Of a DNA stretch of 64,000 nt, positions 33,475 to 48,443 are shown in pieces. The notes under the pieces were generated by a model that saw nothing but the letters and a program-made list of their open reading frames with translations, did no database searches and was not told where the DNA came from. The position numbers and the translations under genes are program-made. Position 1 is the first letter of the stretch; each line of letters starts with the position of its first letter. Location: contig OZ017797.1 in NCBI GenBank assembly GCA_963969395.1, forward strand, positions 2,418,001 to 2,482,000, in the 5' to 3' direction. The stretch is from Pseudoscleropodium purum (lineage: Eukaryota > Streptophyta > Bryopsida > Hypnales > Brachytheciaceae).

Positions 33475-36057
33475 ATGGCAGTCACTTCCGCCGCCTTGAT
33501 CGACATGACACAGGGCCTGGACGAAATCTCCACCAAATTGCGTCCCCTGATTGAGGAGATTCGAGCTGGAAATTTGCCCACCAACAACGGAATCAGTTAT
33601 CTCGAGATCAAGCATCTGCTTCTCTTTAGCTACTGCGAAACTCTCGTCTTCTACGTCTTGGGCAAGAGTGAAGGGCGCAACCTCAAGGACCATGCTCTCT
33701 GGCAACGCCTGGCCGAAATCAAATTCATCTTGGAAAAGGTAAGGATTTCGGATTCTCTCTTTCTCTCGATTCTTGTTTGGATTTTTAATGAAGAACTTGA
33801 ATTTTAAGTTTTGTGTCGGGTTTACTGGATTCGAGTAAGTTGGCAACTTCTGGTTTTATTGCGCTGGAACTGGCAGAATGGATTTCAAGGGTTTAGGGTT
33901 TAAGTATAGAAGCATCGATCGTCACTTGCTCTGGATTGGCAGAATGTAATTCAAGGGTTTAGGGTTTAGGTGTTGGAAAAATTATTTGTAATGGAGTTAG
34001 CAGTACGTATTTCAAGGGTCTAGGGTTTAGGTGGTAGAAAAAGCATTGAAGGGGCACGGTCCTAGTATGGGGGCCCCTGTATTCAGACCTGCGATCAGGA
34101 GATTGCACCCGCTATTGGGAGACTGCGGAGACTTCGGCAAACTTCAGAAGTTTTCTCTGGGATTGGTAGCATGTAATTCAAGAGGTTAGAATTTAAGGTT
34201 TAGGTGTCTGGAAGACATTTATGGGTATTTGTTCTGGAGTTAGCCGCACTATTTTAAGGTTTTAGGGTTAAGTATTAGAATAGCATTGATGGTTCTGTCA
34301 TGGTTTGCTTGACAGATTCGCCCTGTAGACAAGAAATTGGAATATCAGATCGAGAAATTGCTGAGGGCTGGCCAGGCGCCAGCAGCAGATGCAACAGGAG
34401 AAGAGACAGGGAAAGAGGATGCGTTGTCTTTCAGACCAAATCCGGACATGCTTGTGTCTAAGCTGGACCAAATGACAGAGGTAGAATATCAGCTCTTGAA
34501 GTTCATAGTTACTGGAATGTACAAACTCAGATCTGCGTTATTGCTTCTGAAAAAAACTTTAAATTTGGCTGCCTCAGGTGTTGGAAACACTGTGGGGAAA
34601 GCTTAATTCCATCTAATACTTTTATTTTGTATTAGGATGGCGGAGGAGTTTATAAACCTCCTATGATAGCACCTACAGCCATGGCTGAAGAAGGAACTGG
34701 TCGCGATCGACGATCAAAAGCTCGAGCTGAGAAAGATATGCATCGTCGTGCAGCTCGCAGTTCTTTCATCAAGGAGCTGGCTGATGAAGTGGAAGGCAGA
34801 CCTCGAGAGGTAAGATGTCCCTATGAGGATTTAGTTTACATGCATGTGTACTACAATTGTCGGCTAGTATGTGCTATATAGGACCCGGAAGAGGAATCCT
34901 ATCATATTATAGGTTTTCTTCCCTCCAGGCCCGATGCTTTGAAGACTAATGTAACTCAAAGAGTCTTCGAAGAGGATCAGAGCATGAAATAGTTCTGATA
35001 ACTTTGAAACGACTGCTAGGCCGTGGAGTTATCTCGTTTAGAGTTTAATAAAATTTATGAAAAACATTAGGGGTTAGTCGCATTGACCTTTGATTTTATA
35101 AAACACCAGGGTCTATACTTGAACAGGATTTCGTCAATCTCGATATCCTATAGAATGCTGGGTCCGCATGGTGGGTCCTGTATAGTACTTTCCCATTATT
35201 ACATCGTCTGGCCTCTACTGCGACTGTTTTTGGTGGTATTTGTTCCTAGGATTGCATTTTATACATTTCGTGCTTACATTTCTGTTGGTTTAAATAGGTT
35301 TTTGAGACAACTGGTACGGAGACCAAGGAAATGCTCAGAGATATAGCACGTTTAGAAAAACGTGCAGAACAAGAAGAAGAGTTATTTGCTCGTGTGCCAT
35401 TAAACAGGGACGAGCGCAGGAAGGTCAAGAATTTGAAGAAAGAACGAAGCGGGTGAGTTCTTGATTTTGATTGATGATTCTACTTAGTTATTGGGCCTCT
35501 AACCTGAGGATATATTCATGTCACGTGGTGAATCGAACAATTTTGAGTACGAGGTATTTTGAATAGAAGTTTGTGCAAGACCTGTGGAACATGATTTCCA
35601 ATGGCTACAGCAATATGATCAGTTAGTTCTGGTCTTAGTCCATAACTTGGATCTCAACTACTTGTTCTTTTGTGATCAGGCTTTCGAACATGCTCGATGA
35701 TTTTGAAGATGATCTCGTCGGTCTCACAAACATGGATGAAACACCCCAGCCAAATTCAGATTGGCCCTCAAGTGGGAAATCTTCGAAGCGGCGTTCTCTT
35801 TCCCAAATGGCTGGCTCATATCCTGAGAGGTCAAAGGTATAGCATACAACTATATGGACGTGAAAATTGCTACGTTCTTCCAGATATAACTGCAAGTCTT
35901 GCTGTGGATGTGTGAATCATATTATGAAAATTTGGTGTTTTTTGATGATTTTACCATAGTTCTGAGAATATTGTTTGCTTCTCAGTACAAGAATGATGTT
36001 CCTGAGGAGTTACGTGGCGGACTCAGAAAACAGAAAGGCAAGAAAGCCCGTAAATAG
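33475..36057 (+). CDS. NGDN: Neuroguidin / Lcp5-type Sas10 family protein, six exons
   Basis: Neuroguidin (yeast Lcp5) is a nucleolar SSU-processome factor for 18S rRNA maturation. Exons are 33475-33738, 34316-34480, 34636-34809, 35298-35452, 35680-35836 and 35986-36057. Phases match at every join and give 328 residues, close to the usual family length. The N-terminal Sas10/Utp3/C1D domain (about 1-105) includes YLEIKHLLLFSYCETLVFYVL and RPVDKKLEYQIEKLL. The middle has the family's YKPPMIAPTAM and DRRSKARAEKDMHRRAARSS segments. The C-terminal part holds a coiled coil (about 205-250), FEDDL, and a basic Lys/Arg tail ending KKARK. The stop is TAG, which shows that UAG works as a stop in this genome. 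Several AGGGTTTAGGG-like boxes lie in intron 1. Confidence 0.93.
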
Positions 36058-39000
36058 TTGAAGGTAAAGTTGTCATCCCTACGTGTTCTTGAACTTTTCA
36101 GTCGTTCAGTACACATTAATTATTAATTATCTCTACCCACAGGGAGAGATAAAGCAATGGTGTGCAATGGTTTGAAAGTTCAAAAGTTATGTAGGCAAAT
36201 GAAGTGAAACATGTTTTAAAAGTGATAGTGGCATGTTGGGGCCATCATCCTTTAGAATTCATTTCTTATGTTTAGTGGAATTGTGACATGCAATTGAGGA
36301 GCAGGAGCATTCTAAGATTGTCACATAGGGATTTTTATATAATAATCAAATAGAGGATTGTACTGAAGAGACATACCACAGGAACACATATTTATTTGGG
36401 TAGAGGTACTTGTGATTTGCTACTTGTTAATTGGAACTTTATATATTTGTTTTTTATGTAGTTGCCTTTTTATCTGTTTATGACTTGTCCGTGGAATTTA
36501 TCTTGTTATGTTGATTGAGGGATGTCTAGATTTTTGTGCAAGGATACCGCTCTTGACAAGCTGAGTTTGACCCTGTGCAGCCAGTTGAAAACTTTGTGAC
36601 GTTTTCAATTCCTTTGCTGCTGCCGTTGCCATTGCTGTAACGCTGCTACGCTGCTGCGGACACAAAGTGTTGTCGGATGGATGACAGAGAATCCTTCCAT
36701 GTAAGACAGCAGTGCAGATGCTCAGTCTTAGAAGGGGAGGTCTTCCACAATAGTGTGACCTCCAATGAGTGCTATTGGTTCTTTTTAAGTAGATGATTCA
36801 CACTGCCAAACAGTAGGATTTCCTCGGTGACCAACCCGTCCTTACAGGGTCAAAGATTTGAACCAGAACCTGGAAAACATTCATGATCTGTCTCTTGTAA
36901 AGGCAAGTTTAGGGCAGAACCACGAGCAGAGTTCATTTTTGTAGTCTTGAACTCCAGATGTAGTCTAATTACGTTCATAATCAGTTTTTGTTGGATATAT
37001 CTGTGCAACACAGATCACAGTATTTGGTTCAGCTCTGCAGTAGGACGCTCGACTTTGTGACCCTGCTGAAGTCACTGCAGGAAACGAATGATGTAACCAG
37101 ACCTGCCCATTGCTGTGCGTGTTTTGGCTTGATATGCACTTCTTGTCCTTGCCCATGAATCTAATAAGATGTCACTTGTCCAGTAAGATATCATATGAAG
37201 GAAGATACCACATGACATGACATGAAGTTCTCGTGCACATGACTCTTCAGGAAGGTGATATCTGTCGAAGGAGGGTGCCACACCTACTCATTGAACTTTG
37301 TCTCGGCTCTACCCATGCAGTGAAATCTTCAAACTCCTGTAACCCTGGAATGACAGGCTAGTCTCCGAATAAATCATCATTTTCTAATACCGTGGGAATC
37401 AATTGCTTAAAAAAATGGAAAAGTATTCTTTGAAAGTTAAACTACCTTAGAAAATAGTTGAAAATATTTCTTTTTGAAATCCCATCATGATTTTGCAATT
37501 AGTCTTGTTTCTTGTTTTGAAATTTTAGGAGGGTGAACTCTAATAAGTGAACTAAAGGATCTTATAGTTAGATTTGTTCAAAATAAATATAAATGAAAAT
37601 TTTAACCTTGCTTTAGAGACTAGTTCTTACTTTGAAGCAATTTGGGCTTCTCAATGTGAAGAATTTTAGGGGTTAAATAAGTAGTAGGCATTTGAGTGTC
37701 AAAACTACTTGTAAGGTATATAATATCTACAAAAGAGTTTTATTTAACTTGCATCAATTCAATGATTGTAGACTGCCATATCTTTTTTTATCTTCTTTAA
37801 ACATATAATTAGACTTTTTCTTATAGTAATAAAGAAATGTTGTTTTACAATTAATTCTAATTGAATTATATCATGATTTTTATTATTGAAAATGTAGTGA
37901 TGGAAATTTAATTGATTTCCTAATGTGATATAATTAATATAAAATTTTAACATTTATTATTATAATACATGATTAAATTAGAAATTTAGAAAATGATATA
38001 AATTGAAACAAAATTATAATCAAAGGTACTTTCTCATTGTAGTAGAGTCTACCTCTAAAAAGAAACATCAAAGGTAGAACTTGCTATCTTTGTTCCTATA
38101 GCATAGACAATAGAACTACCTTCAATAGATTCTTCATTCACGATGGTATTTTAGACTACAATTATGACTTTCAATTTCTTTTTACACCTTCACATTTTCA
38201 AATTTTTATAATTACATTTTGATAGGAGTCCTATAAAGTCACCTTTTAAGTTATTTTGTAACAAAAATCTTCAATCAAAATTTAAATAATGATAGAAATA
38301 TTTACATGTGTAACATCAAACAATTAGTATACATATTCCAACACATTTAGGAACAATAAGTCTAATTTTAGTAGTTTGTCCTCTTGTAAGACTATTGTTG
38401 TAAATAATCTATCTTGTTATTCTTGTAACTTAGCTTTGTTGAAGTGTTTCTTCTAAATTGAATGAATGTAATGTTGACCCCTAAACGACCATTGTCCCTT
38501 CAGGGGACAAATGGGATTTTGTGCAAGTTCCTATGGGCTGAAAATTTTCCTTTATTTTTGAAACTTTTTTGAAGATAGAAAAATTGATTAGCTTCATGGG
38601 AATATAAATTTTTTTTCAATTGGTGCCTGGAAACAAAAGTTATGCCCAAATAAGCTCAAAACAAAGGATAGGAGGCAACAAAAAAAATTTCAAAAATTTA
38701 AATTCAAAATTTTTAAAATTTTTTTTACTCATAGATTATATTTTTTTTGTACATGTGAAGCTTTGGTTCATTCCATTTGGATTTTTTATGAGAAAGTTAT
38801 GTACAATCTTGTTTTTTGGGCAATTAGAGCATCTTCTTGAAAAAATAACTTGTAGGATTCATTCCTGAATGCAATTTTTACAATTTAAACAAAAAAAATT
38901 TCACATGGTCTATCTTTCTTGCTTGAACAATCTCACAATTGAAATTAGTGCATTCTAATTTCATTTTAGAGATATGAATATTTTAGATTTTCCTTCTATT

Positions 39001-39558
39001 TCATACCTACTTCTACTTAGTAATTTTTTAAAGAATAAAAATTAAGTTTTTTTGAATATTTTGAATTTTTTCTAAACTCTCAACTCAATTTTATACCAAA
39101 AAGATTTAAAGCTCAAAACACTTTAGTGCAAAAAATTAAAGTTAAAAATGTTCAAAGTTAAAAAATCTAGTCCCGTAATGTGCTGAAAAACTTGTTTTTT
39201 TTACTTTAAACGCAGATATCATGCAATCTATGTGGTCAAAAATTCTGAAATTTTTTCCACACATTCTCATAATAGTTAAGTGTAAGATCCTATGATTAAA
39301 TGTGAAAAAGAAAACAATGAAATTTTTTGTAACCTTTTGCCATAGGAATGGCAGTTTTGAGTGTTTTTTGACAAAGAAAAGGCCTTGGTCCTTTAGGGGT
39401 TAATGAAATATTTGCAGAAAATAAAAATATTGGTCAATAAAATACCTTCAACCACATACAAGATTCATTAACTTCTTAATATACAATTTCATACCTCACC
39501 TCAAAATTCAATCAAGTTCTTATACCTACATATAATCAACCACATTGGTTATCTTACA
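36058..39558. other. 3' UTR of neuroguidin gene and intergenic DNA
   Basis: About 36058-36450 is probably 3' UTR. At 36540-37350 there is a moderate-GC stretch with short frames on both strands and no recognisable protein. From 37400 the DNA is AT-rich to the end of the TTLL gene. No gene is supported. Confidence 0.5.
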
Positions 39559-42500
39559 TCATTTAAAAATCCTTTGTGAGTGATTTTCCAACTCTACCTT
39601 CAATTTATTGGTATTTTTTGGAAGACATTTTATTTTCCATGGCCAATTTTTACAAAACTTATCAATTCTTTCAACACGGTCACGTGCACGACTTATATAA
39701 TCTCTATTCAATCTAGATTTTGATCGAATAGCTTTTTTGAATGGATGAGTAAGAATGGGTGTTAGACATAATGAATTAACATCTTCTTGAAACAATGGAC
39801 GTCTTACAACTCTAAGATGTTCATAATCTTTAGGTGTTCTAGGTGCAAACTTAGTTATATGGGCCATTAATGGTTGTAGACTATATCCTTGAATAGTAAA
39901 AAAGGTATCATTTTGTTTTAGCGCTGCAATCTTGTTGTGGTAGCATTGTGTTACACAAAGCTTTTTGAGTTTTGATGGTGTCATTTTGCACCATGCATTG
40001 GGAGCTTGATTAATACAAATTTTGGCATTTGGTGTAGGAGGTCTTATTGTAGATGGTTGCATAATAGGTAGAATAAGAGTTTTACAATCCAAAACATCTA
40101 TATTTGGATCCCAAGGTAATGATGTGTCAGAAGTTGAACTTGAAGCATATGAACATTTATTAATAGCCTTTTCCTTATAAGACAATTGGTTCTGTGCGAT
40201 CCATTTTTTCTTATAGCTTTTGTTAGGAATTTCATCTTGTACTACAGGTTTTTTTCCTTACCACACCAAAATCCATCAAAATATTTAGAACTTTTATTTG
40301 TACTTGGCATATTCAATTTTATATATTTTCAACAGAATAAGATATTGTTGATGATCTTAGTTACAATTGAATAATTGATAAAGTATGTTGATCATTAGAT
40401 ATGTAATACATATATATATTTTAATTGAATTTGATTCATATTATCTATATTCAAAAATATATTATTCAATAAGAGATATATTTTTACCTTGTAGTCTATT
40501 TTGACATTGAGTAGGTAATTGATACCCTCTAATAGCTATATTAGATTGACCAACTTTCTTCCATAATCTACTTTGTATATGCCATAGTGAAGATTTGTTA
40601 CCAAATACTTTTGACTCGTTTTTTAAATCCTCAATGATACCATGTTTTGTTTCTATGATTTTTTGTAAAGGGGCTTGTATATCTTCTAGTTGTTGAGAAG
40701 ACATTTCTTTCTTCAACAACCTTACTTCATTTTGTTCCAACATAAGTAATACTCCTCCATCTTTATTTGTACTTTTTTCACTTGCTTTACTATTGGCTAT
40801 ACATAAGATATCTTCAAACATGGTTTCTTTCCCAAATCTTTCTTCTCTCACAAAGTCTTCATCATGTAAATGATCTTCTGGTAATTCAAAACACACTTTT
40901 TGTTGCCATTGGTCAACTTTTTCTTGCACCATCATTTCTTGCGAAAAAGCAAAACTATCATTTGTATTGCTAGTATCTAATTTTATACCTTGAGTGTGTA
41001 TAGTATTTTGATCTAAGTGTTGGTCACTAATAAATTTTTCTTCATCTAATGACCATTGTTCAAGATAACGATCTTCTTTCAATCTTTTGGGTGACACAAT
41101 CATGCTTTCTCTACCATGTTCCATATGATCTAAGCTAATAGTTGGTGTATAATTGGTAGAAAGTGTTGCATTTTTTGAAGCATCTTTTGTAGCAAGTGCA
41201 GCCAAGGTTGCATTGCGTGCAATTCTTTGAGCTCTCTTTTGTTGCTCACTTCTTCGTTTTTTTTCTTTTTCTTTTTCTATTTGTTCTTGTTTGCAATCTT
41301 CTCGCACTTTGACAATTGTTTCCTTTACTTTCATATCAAATGAGTGTTTGAAAATTGACTCTGCCCCTGCTAAAAATGCATTGTATAAATTTTGCATTTC
41401 TCTATCATCTATTGGATGTATGCGATCATATTTTCCCAAGTTTTTTGATTCATGATCTTCAAAGTCATGGTTGAGGCGGAAGACCACTTGGCCTTGGTTT
41501 GGTGTATGCTTAGACTTATTCATTACACTTGGAGGTCGATGTTTCCATCCATAGAGGCGCATCCGTGCACCTTTTCTATCCTGAAATCATTTTTATATTT
41601 GAAACAAGTATTTCTAGTACAAAATTTTAAAATAAATAAATAAATAATAGTATAAAAATGCAGTAATTGAAATTAAATATTCTTTGACAATGTCAAGATT
41701 TTCTTACAAGTTTTAAAATTAAATTACAATAAGATCAATTTTTTTATGTCATTTTATAAATAAATGAAATTCAATACTAAAATTATACTTTAGTGTGAAC
41801 TAAGTAACTTTTATCATTAGAAATCGCATTCAAAAATAGTATTTCTTTTAATTTTTTATACTAAATTTTTTATTAATAACTTAGAAGAAATTGCTAGCTA
41901 CTATGTATACTTGGTAACAAACTTATATGCATAGAGTAAAATCAATAAATCATTAGAGAAAATGCAAGTTTCATCAATAAGATTTATGTAAACTGTAATA
42001 TTAACCACACTAAACAAAATTATAGAAAAATTGTAATATTACAAAATATTTTATAATATATATTTTTACAAACTAAGTACATATAATTACTTGTTGTCTT
42101 ATTTTTGAATATTCCAAAGGATCCATCCGAACTAATTTTAAAGTATCTGTAATTAAGCTCTCTTTTACTTTGAGGTCCAAAGGTGTATCAATGGAAAATG
42201 ATGGTGAATGGTTGACCTATTAGTAGTGAAACCAACCTTTTTATATTAACATAAACTAATCAAAACTTATACTTTTGAAATAATTGAAACCAAGCACTTC
42301 AATATAATAACATATGTATATTTCTTATCAACTTATTTTAGAAATATGAAATCATCAAAACAAAACAAAATTGCTATTGATTCATATAGATTAATAAGTA
42401 GATGTGATATAGCAATGTATTAAGGTTCACACCTCTAACAACCAAGGAGTGCATTTTTGATCTATTAGGACATCCATACCAAGAAGTTCAAAACATGCTA

Positions 42501-45500
42501 GCCCATTATCATCTTCTCCTATATAAGTTCTATAATTATGTTGGAGAAGGGGTACAATAGCAAGAATGGTCATGACTACAATGTGGCATATTTTTTGATA
42601 AAGCTTTGTTGTATCAAATCCTCGAATAGACAAAGCTTTTAGCAAAGAACTCAATGTCCATTTGTGACCTTTGTTGGTTTCATTTGCATTTGTATTGAAG
42701 TGAAAATTAGAATTGTATTTGTTTAAAGCATAATTAGTTAAATGCATACAACTTGTAGTCAAATTCTCTGGACTAGGCTTTTGATATCTCTCAGTACAAA
42801 ATCGAGCAATACCTTCTCTACATTTACAAGTAATGAAATGTTCCATGTGAGTTTTTTTATTCAAATTATAAATATTTTTTTAAAAATAATTTTGATGCAT
42901 TACATTAATATATCTTTTAATAATATTTTATTGATTCATTATATATTTATAAAGAAATCAAATTTGTACAAATTAAAACTTTTGAACTTATATCTATAAA
43001 ATGATATTAAAATATTAAAATATACTATAAATGAATATAATTATTGATGAATGAAATCTAAATTTCATCTTAGAAACATTTACAAATTAAATTAGTTTAT
43101 TTTGAATTTGTATTGTATAAGTATGTTTATATACTATAATAATGATCTATAATTTATCAATTCAAATTTGATGTTTATATTAAAAAAAAATTCTGTACTA
43201 TTGTTGAGTGATATGACAATTTGACAAACTTATTGTAACATCAAAACTAGACTAAAAGTAAAACCTGTAAAGATAAAGGCGGAGAGGATCACATGAAAGG
43301 ATGAGTACATATATGCGAAGATCAAATTTGTAGCCATTAAGCAACATTGGACTTGTCAAGTATTTTTGTGCCAAAAGATTAGAGCTAGGAAATCCATCAA
43401 GTACATGTCTAACATCAGCAACACTTTGAGCTAAAACTAGACCTCTGCCCTGCACAATCCTATTTAACATCAATTTATAAAAGAAACTCTAGTTCATATA
43501 CACAATATACAAAATTAAGTACATCCAAAATCACTTTAAAAATAGAATTTTGTTCTAGTTAGTTTCATGAATGGTTTTGTAGATTCATCATCTATAGAAT
43601 GTATTATTTGTAAGCAAATTAAATAATTGGATGATTTACTTATTAATGATACATGAAAACTTTAGATATAGAGAATTAATCTACAATTTTTAAAGTTGAA
43701 TGTAACATTCTTGTACCTGACTTCCATTGTCTGGTTTAAGAATATAAGTTTTTGATTTTGATGAACTAAAACAATTCAACAAGTTTGATAATTGATTAGG
43801 AAGTATAAATGCTCGAGGAAAAAACTTGTAATGTGTTGGAAATAATCTATGAGGAAAAATAAAGAAAAAAACATTTGAATAGGAATATCAATTATTTTTT
43901 ACAAAATTACTACACAAGCACAATTTTTGTGATATATATATAAAGAACTAAAGCAAAATATAGAACAATAAGATCTATTTATAAATAAATTACATATTTA
44001 TCTGATTAAAATTATTTTCAATATTAACTTAATTTTTTATTTGGTTCCGATTAAAAAATGAATTTATATTATTTTTTTGATTTACCAATGAAACAATAGA
44101 AATTTATAAAAATTATAACTGTGAAGTATTTAATTTTGCTTGTGTAAAAATTACATACTATCAAATCAAAGGTATTTTGATTTATATTATTAAAATTTAA
44201 TTTTATATTAATTCAAAAAATAAAGTCTGCAAAATATATAGTTTATTTTTAATTATATTTCAAAAATCTATAGTATTTATAGATTTGAATAATTAAAATT
44301 TCCATACTTTTGTTGAATAAGTATATAATTTAGATCTAATAATAATAAAAAATTTAACAATTAGATTAAAGTATTAGCCCATACAGAAACATTCAAAAGA
44401 CATAGTTATTTTATATAAAAATCATTGCAAAAGTTATTTTATAACTTTTGCATGTTATAACTTAATTATTTTGCTCTAAAAAATTCAAAATTTGAAAAGG
44501 TAATGGAATTACTTGCGCATTGTAGATAGACTTTTGAATAAAGATTTCTTTCGACATATTGCAAGCATGCCATGAAAATGATTGATTTTTTGTCCTTTTT
44601 TCAATGCCATAAGTTTGTTAGGTCCAATAGATAAATCTACAAATACACTACAAAAAGATGTAAATTATATATAATTTTGTAGTGTTCTAAGTGTATTATG
44701 TATCCATTGTAAATTTTTCTAGGTTTATTACAAAAATAAGATTTTAGGATTCACAAGATTATGAATCATATTAATTGCAATCATTAAAAGTAAATTAAGC
44801 ACAAAATATGTGTCTTTGATGTGCAACTAAAAAAATTACTATTAAAAAAGGTACTTACCAATTATTAACTATAAAGTACTTTGAATTATTTTACTAAAGT
44901 CATAGGGATTAATCTTTTCAAAGTTCATCATTAATTCTTCAATGAATTTTGCTTATGAGTTATATGTACTAAATCAAATAAGTTTCACAACTTTTAGAAG
45001 GTTGTATTTCAATTCTTTAAATGCTTTTAATTACTAAAGATTGGTTCAAAACAATTTGTAATCTTTTTTTTGTATTAGTTACATTCTTGATTAATATAAT
45101 TTTTTCCATTGATTATTCTTTGATAATTCCTTCATAATTTTGTCAAAAACCTATAACTGTGAATTTAGATGTTTTGGTAGAAAATAAAATGTAGGAAAAA
45201 GATGACAGTCAAATTTATTAATGCTTTAAAAATGTATGTGCAAATATGCAAGAAATTAAAAATATCAAGCATTGTAATACATTGAAGATAATACCAAATA
45301 TTACATAGTTTATTTGATTCAAATCAAGTTTAGCATAACGAGAAATCAAAGATTCAATCATTATAGTCTAAATTTTTATTTTGATCATTTGAAATAATTA
45401 CATAGGCAATGTTATGATTTATGATTTGATACAATTTGAACTTTAAGTTGTTTGAATAATAGTCATTAGCTTTAATAACATTTCTACAAGAATGTTAACT

Positions 45501-48443
45501 AATTACTATATAATTATATTAAATAAAATTATGAATATTCATATACATATAACAAACTAGTAGTTAGATAAACTATCATTTAGATTTGTTCTTTAATTTT
45601 AGACTTTTTTAGATAGAAGATAAATTAACTTGATATTTTAATATATTTCTAGTTGCAATATATTATAAAAATTGTATATATTAAATCTTGTATTCATATG
45701 ATTTGTCATTGAGCCATAAATTTCTACAATTACAATTTCTACAATTTCTACAATTGAGCTCATAAAGACCTTAAAGTGTTTGTAGAATTCTTAAGAAGTT
45801 CTCAAAGAGTTCTCAAGACGGTCTTAGAATATTGGTGATTTGAGGAATTTAATTCATAGGACGAGAGACTAAACTTTGAAGTGTTTTTAGAGCTAAAACA
45901 ACAAAAATTCAAAATTTAGTCAAACATTGATTGAGTCATGATGAACATAACAATAATACTAACTACAATGTTGTATGCATTAACATATGTACTTTTATTA
46001 TTTTGGTTGTGATGATGCTAAAGGTCTTTGTTGAAGAATGATTCTTGCTACTATTGAACAATCCTTGAAATGTGTGAATATTGATGATTTAATAAGATTT
46101 GAAGCTATAAGATATGAGATGTTAGTTTCAAATCATGTTTAATAATTTGAAATTACAAAAAAATTAAATAATAAAATGTTGAAAAATACCTAAAATTATT
46201 ACAATAGTTTAACATTGTTATCTGAATATCAAATTAAGTGATTTGTTACTTAATTATGAAGTTTAGAAATGGATGTAGAATAATATTTTTACATATCAAA
46301 ATATTTTATTTATTTTAATTTTATAATAATTCATAATTCATATATTATAAATAATTTGATAATAGTTTTTACATTATTAATAGAATTCTAATCAAATAAG
46401 ATAGTCTATTTTATCCTTTTAAAAAATTCAAGTTTCAACATTTTATTATACAAAGATGATTTTTTATGTAAATTTTTACATTGAAAAAGAAGAAGATTGG
46501 ATTAGATGATTACAAATATTTGTATACTACCAGTCCAGATGAGATGACATTGTTTATCATCTTCTTGACCTTCTTTCCAACCATTTTTTTGAAGAACAAT
46601 TCGCAAGACTTCGTATTTGCAATTAGAAAGGTCTACAAGTGGACAATCTCCTTTTTTGCCTCCTTTCTTACCTCCAGCACTATCTAATCGTTTTTGTGCA
46701 AGTCTCTAAATAATAATTCAACATTGAATTTAGTTACTACCAAAGATTTATTTCTATTTCTATTTAAAGTAATCTTATCATTTTTTATGCTTGTTACAAT
46801 TCATTTCAAAAATAATATTGCTCAGGTAGATGTATTTATTTATGTGATAGCTTAATGCAAAAAACAAACACATACAATAAATTTATTGATTTAATAATCA
46901 ATATATATGTAATTATGCAAGATACAAACTAACCCTTGCAAGAATTGACATGCCAATGGAAAATAATTCTCCATCTTTTTGTCCTTGATTTGATTTGATT
47001 TTTCTTTGTATTCTTTGCAATAATTTATTAATGCCCTGAAAAAAATTAAAAATAAAAAGATATTGAAAATAATATTGAAAATAATATTATTGTAATAACA
47101 AGATATAGATTGAAAATGTAAAAAGAAAATTTATTTCAATCTTCTTATAGCTTTTAACTTTTGTAGTAAATATTGATTGGTACAAAGTATAATGGAACAA
47201 TAAATTGATAGAATTACAAACCTTAAAATGATTGAATACAAAATTGATTTTAATGTATGAAATTTATATTATTATTTTAATAGGATATTATTTCAATCAT
47301 CCAAAATTGTTTTGAAAAAAATTAGTGCAAAATCTAAGGTTGCTTAGATCTAGGATTTATATTGCATAACCTTTTTAAAAGAATTCACTTGACACATAAA
47401 AAAGTTTAAAGAAAAATATTGACTAATAAAACAAATTGTTTAAGACATTTGGTAAAATAATATCATGAAAGTTCTATTTTTAAAGTTAGTAATATTGTAC
47501 TTTGGTAGTTTAAGCAAATATGACATTTCATATTAGTACAAAATGATGGATTTATTTAGAGCAAAAATAAATATTGTTCTCTTATATTAAGAATGAAATT
47601 GAAGGATCCTTTTGAGTTATAAATGGATATATATACTTTGCTATATTTTTCGATTGCTTAATGATTCAAAGCATCAAGTTTTGATTCTTATTTATTTTAG
47701 AGTTGATATAATTACATCCTCATGGAAAAATTAAATATAATTTAATATGCATAATTTAATATTATTTTCAAACATTGAATTATTTTTGAATGTTTGAAGT
47801 TGTCGATTAATCTTCACCATAAGATTCTTTGAATCATTCACCAAGTTTTTTGATCGACGAGTATTCCTTATCCATAATGACAACAAATGTTGTTTTTCAA
47901 CTAGCTCTAGCTTACTCAACTTCGATTCCCAAACCTTCATGTTTTCAAAAGTTACAAGTTGTTGTTTTTGTCTTTGAACCTTGAAGATTTGCTTTACCTC
48001 TTTTTTCTTCCTCTCTTCTTGTTCCCTTCTACATACTTCTGTCAATTGCTCCAGAATTAATACCAACATTGGACTCATTGGATTGAATTAACATAATTCT
48101 AAAAATTCTAAATAATATGTTACCTTCTCTTGGTAATATATCCTTTCACTTTGTATTTTTATATCATAAACAATAGTAGTTTTTCTTTTGATCATATTGC
48201 TATCATTCAACAAATCAAATACTATCAATTTAGTGTATTATACTTCTTTTTTCCTTCCGTAAAGCATTGTTTTGTTTATTGATGATTTTAGAAAATGTTA
48301 AAATTTTATTTAATAATTAGTATTTTTAACAATAATGCTTGAATGTAATTATTCACCTCCATAGTGCCTCCTTTTAATTTGAAGCACGATTTCTTGGTTT
48401 TTACAACTTCATCAACTAGTTCATTGTTTTTCTTCCATCTCAT
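39559..48443 (-). CDS. TTLL: TTLL6-like tubulin polyglutamylase, about 11 exons
   Basis: The tubulin-tyrosine-ligase-like family adds glutamate side chains to tubulin, mainly on axonemes and centrioles. Phase-consistent exons are 47035-46934, 46705-46531, 44636-44513, 43846-43717, 43449-43265, 42817-42433, 42216-42091, 41580-40488 and 40241-39559. Two upstream exons are less certain: 48443-48357, and 48048 to 47842 or 47818. This gives roughly 1,100 residues. The ATP-grasp TTL domain shows LSNCKYEVLR, GQKINHFHGM, YILKPDNGSQGRG, LNGYKFDLRIYVL, CMHLTNYALNK and WLLEVNHSPSF, the last holding the Mg-ATP Glu and Asn. A long Glu/Lys coiled region and a basic C-terminus follow, outside the catalytic domain. 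Introns are AT-rich, the longest about 1.9 kb. Which TTLL subfamily it belongs to is an inference from the motifs. Confidence 0.92.
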
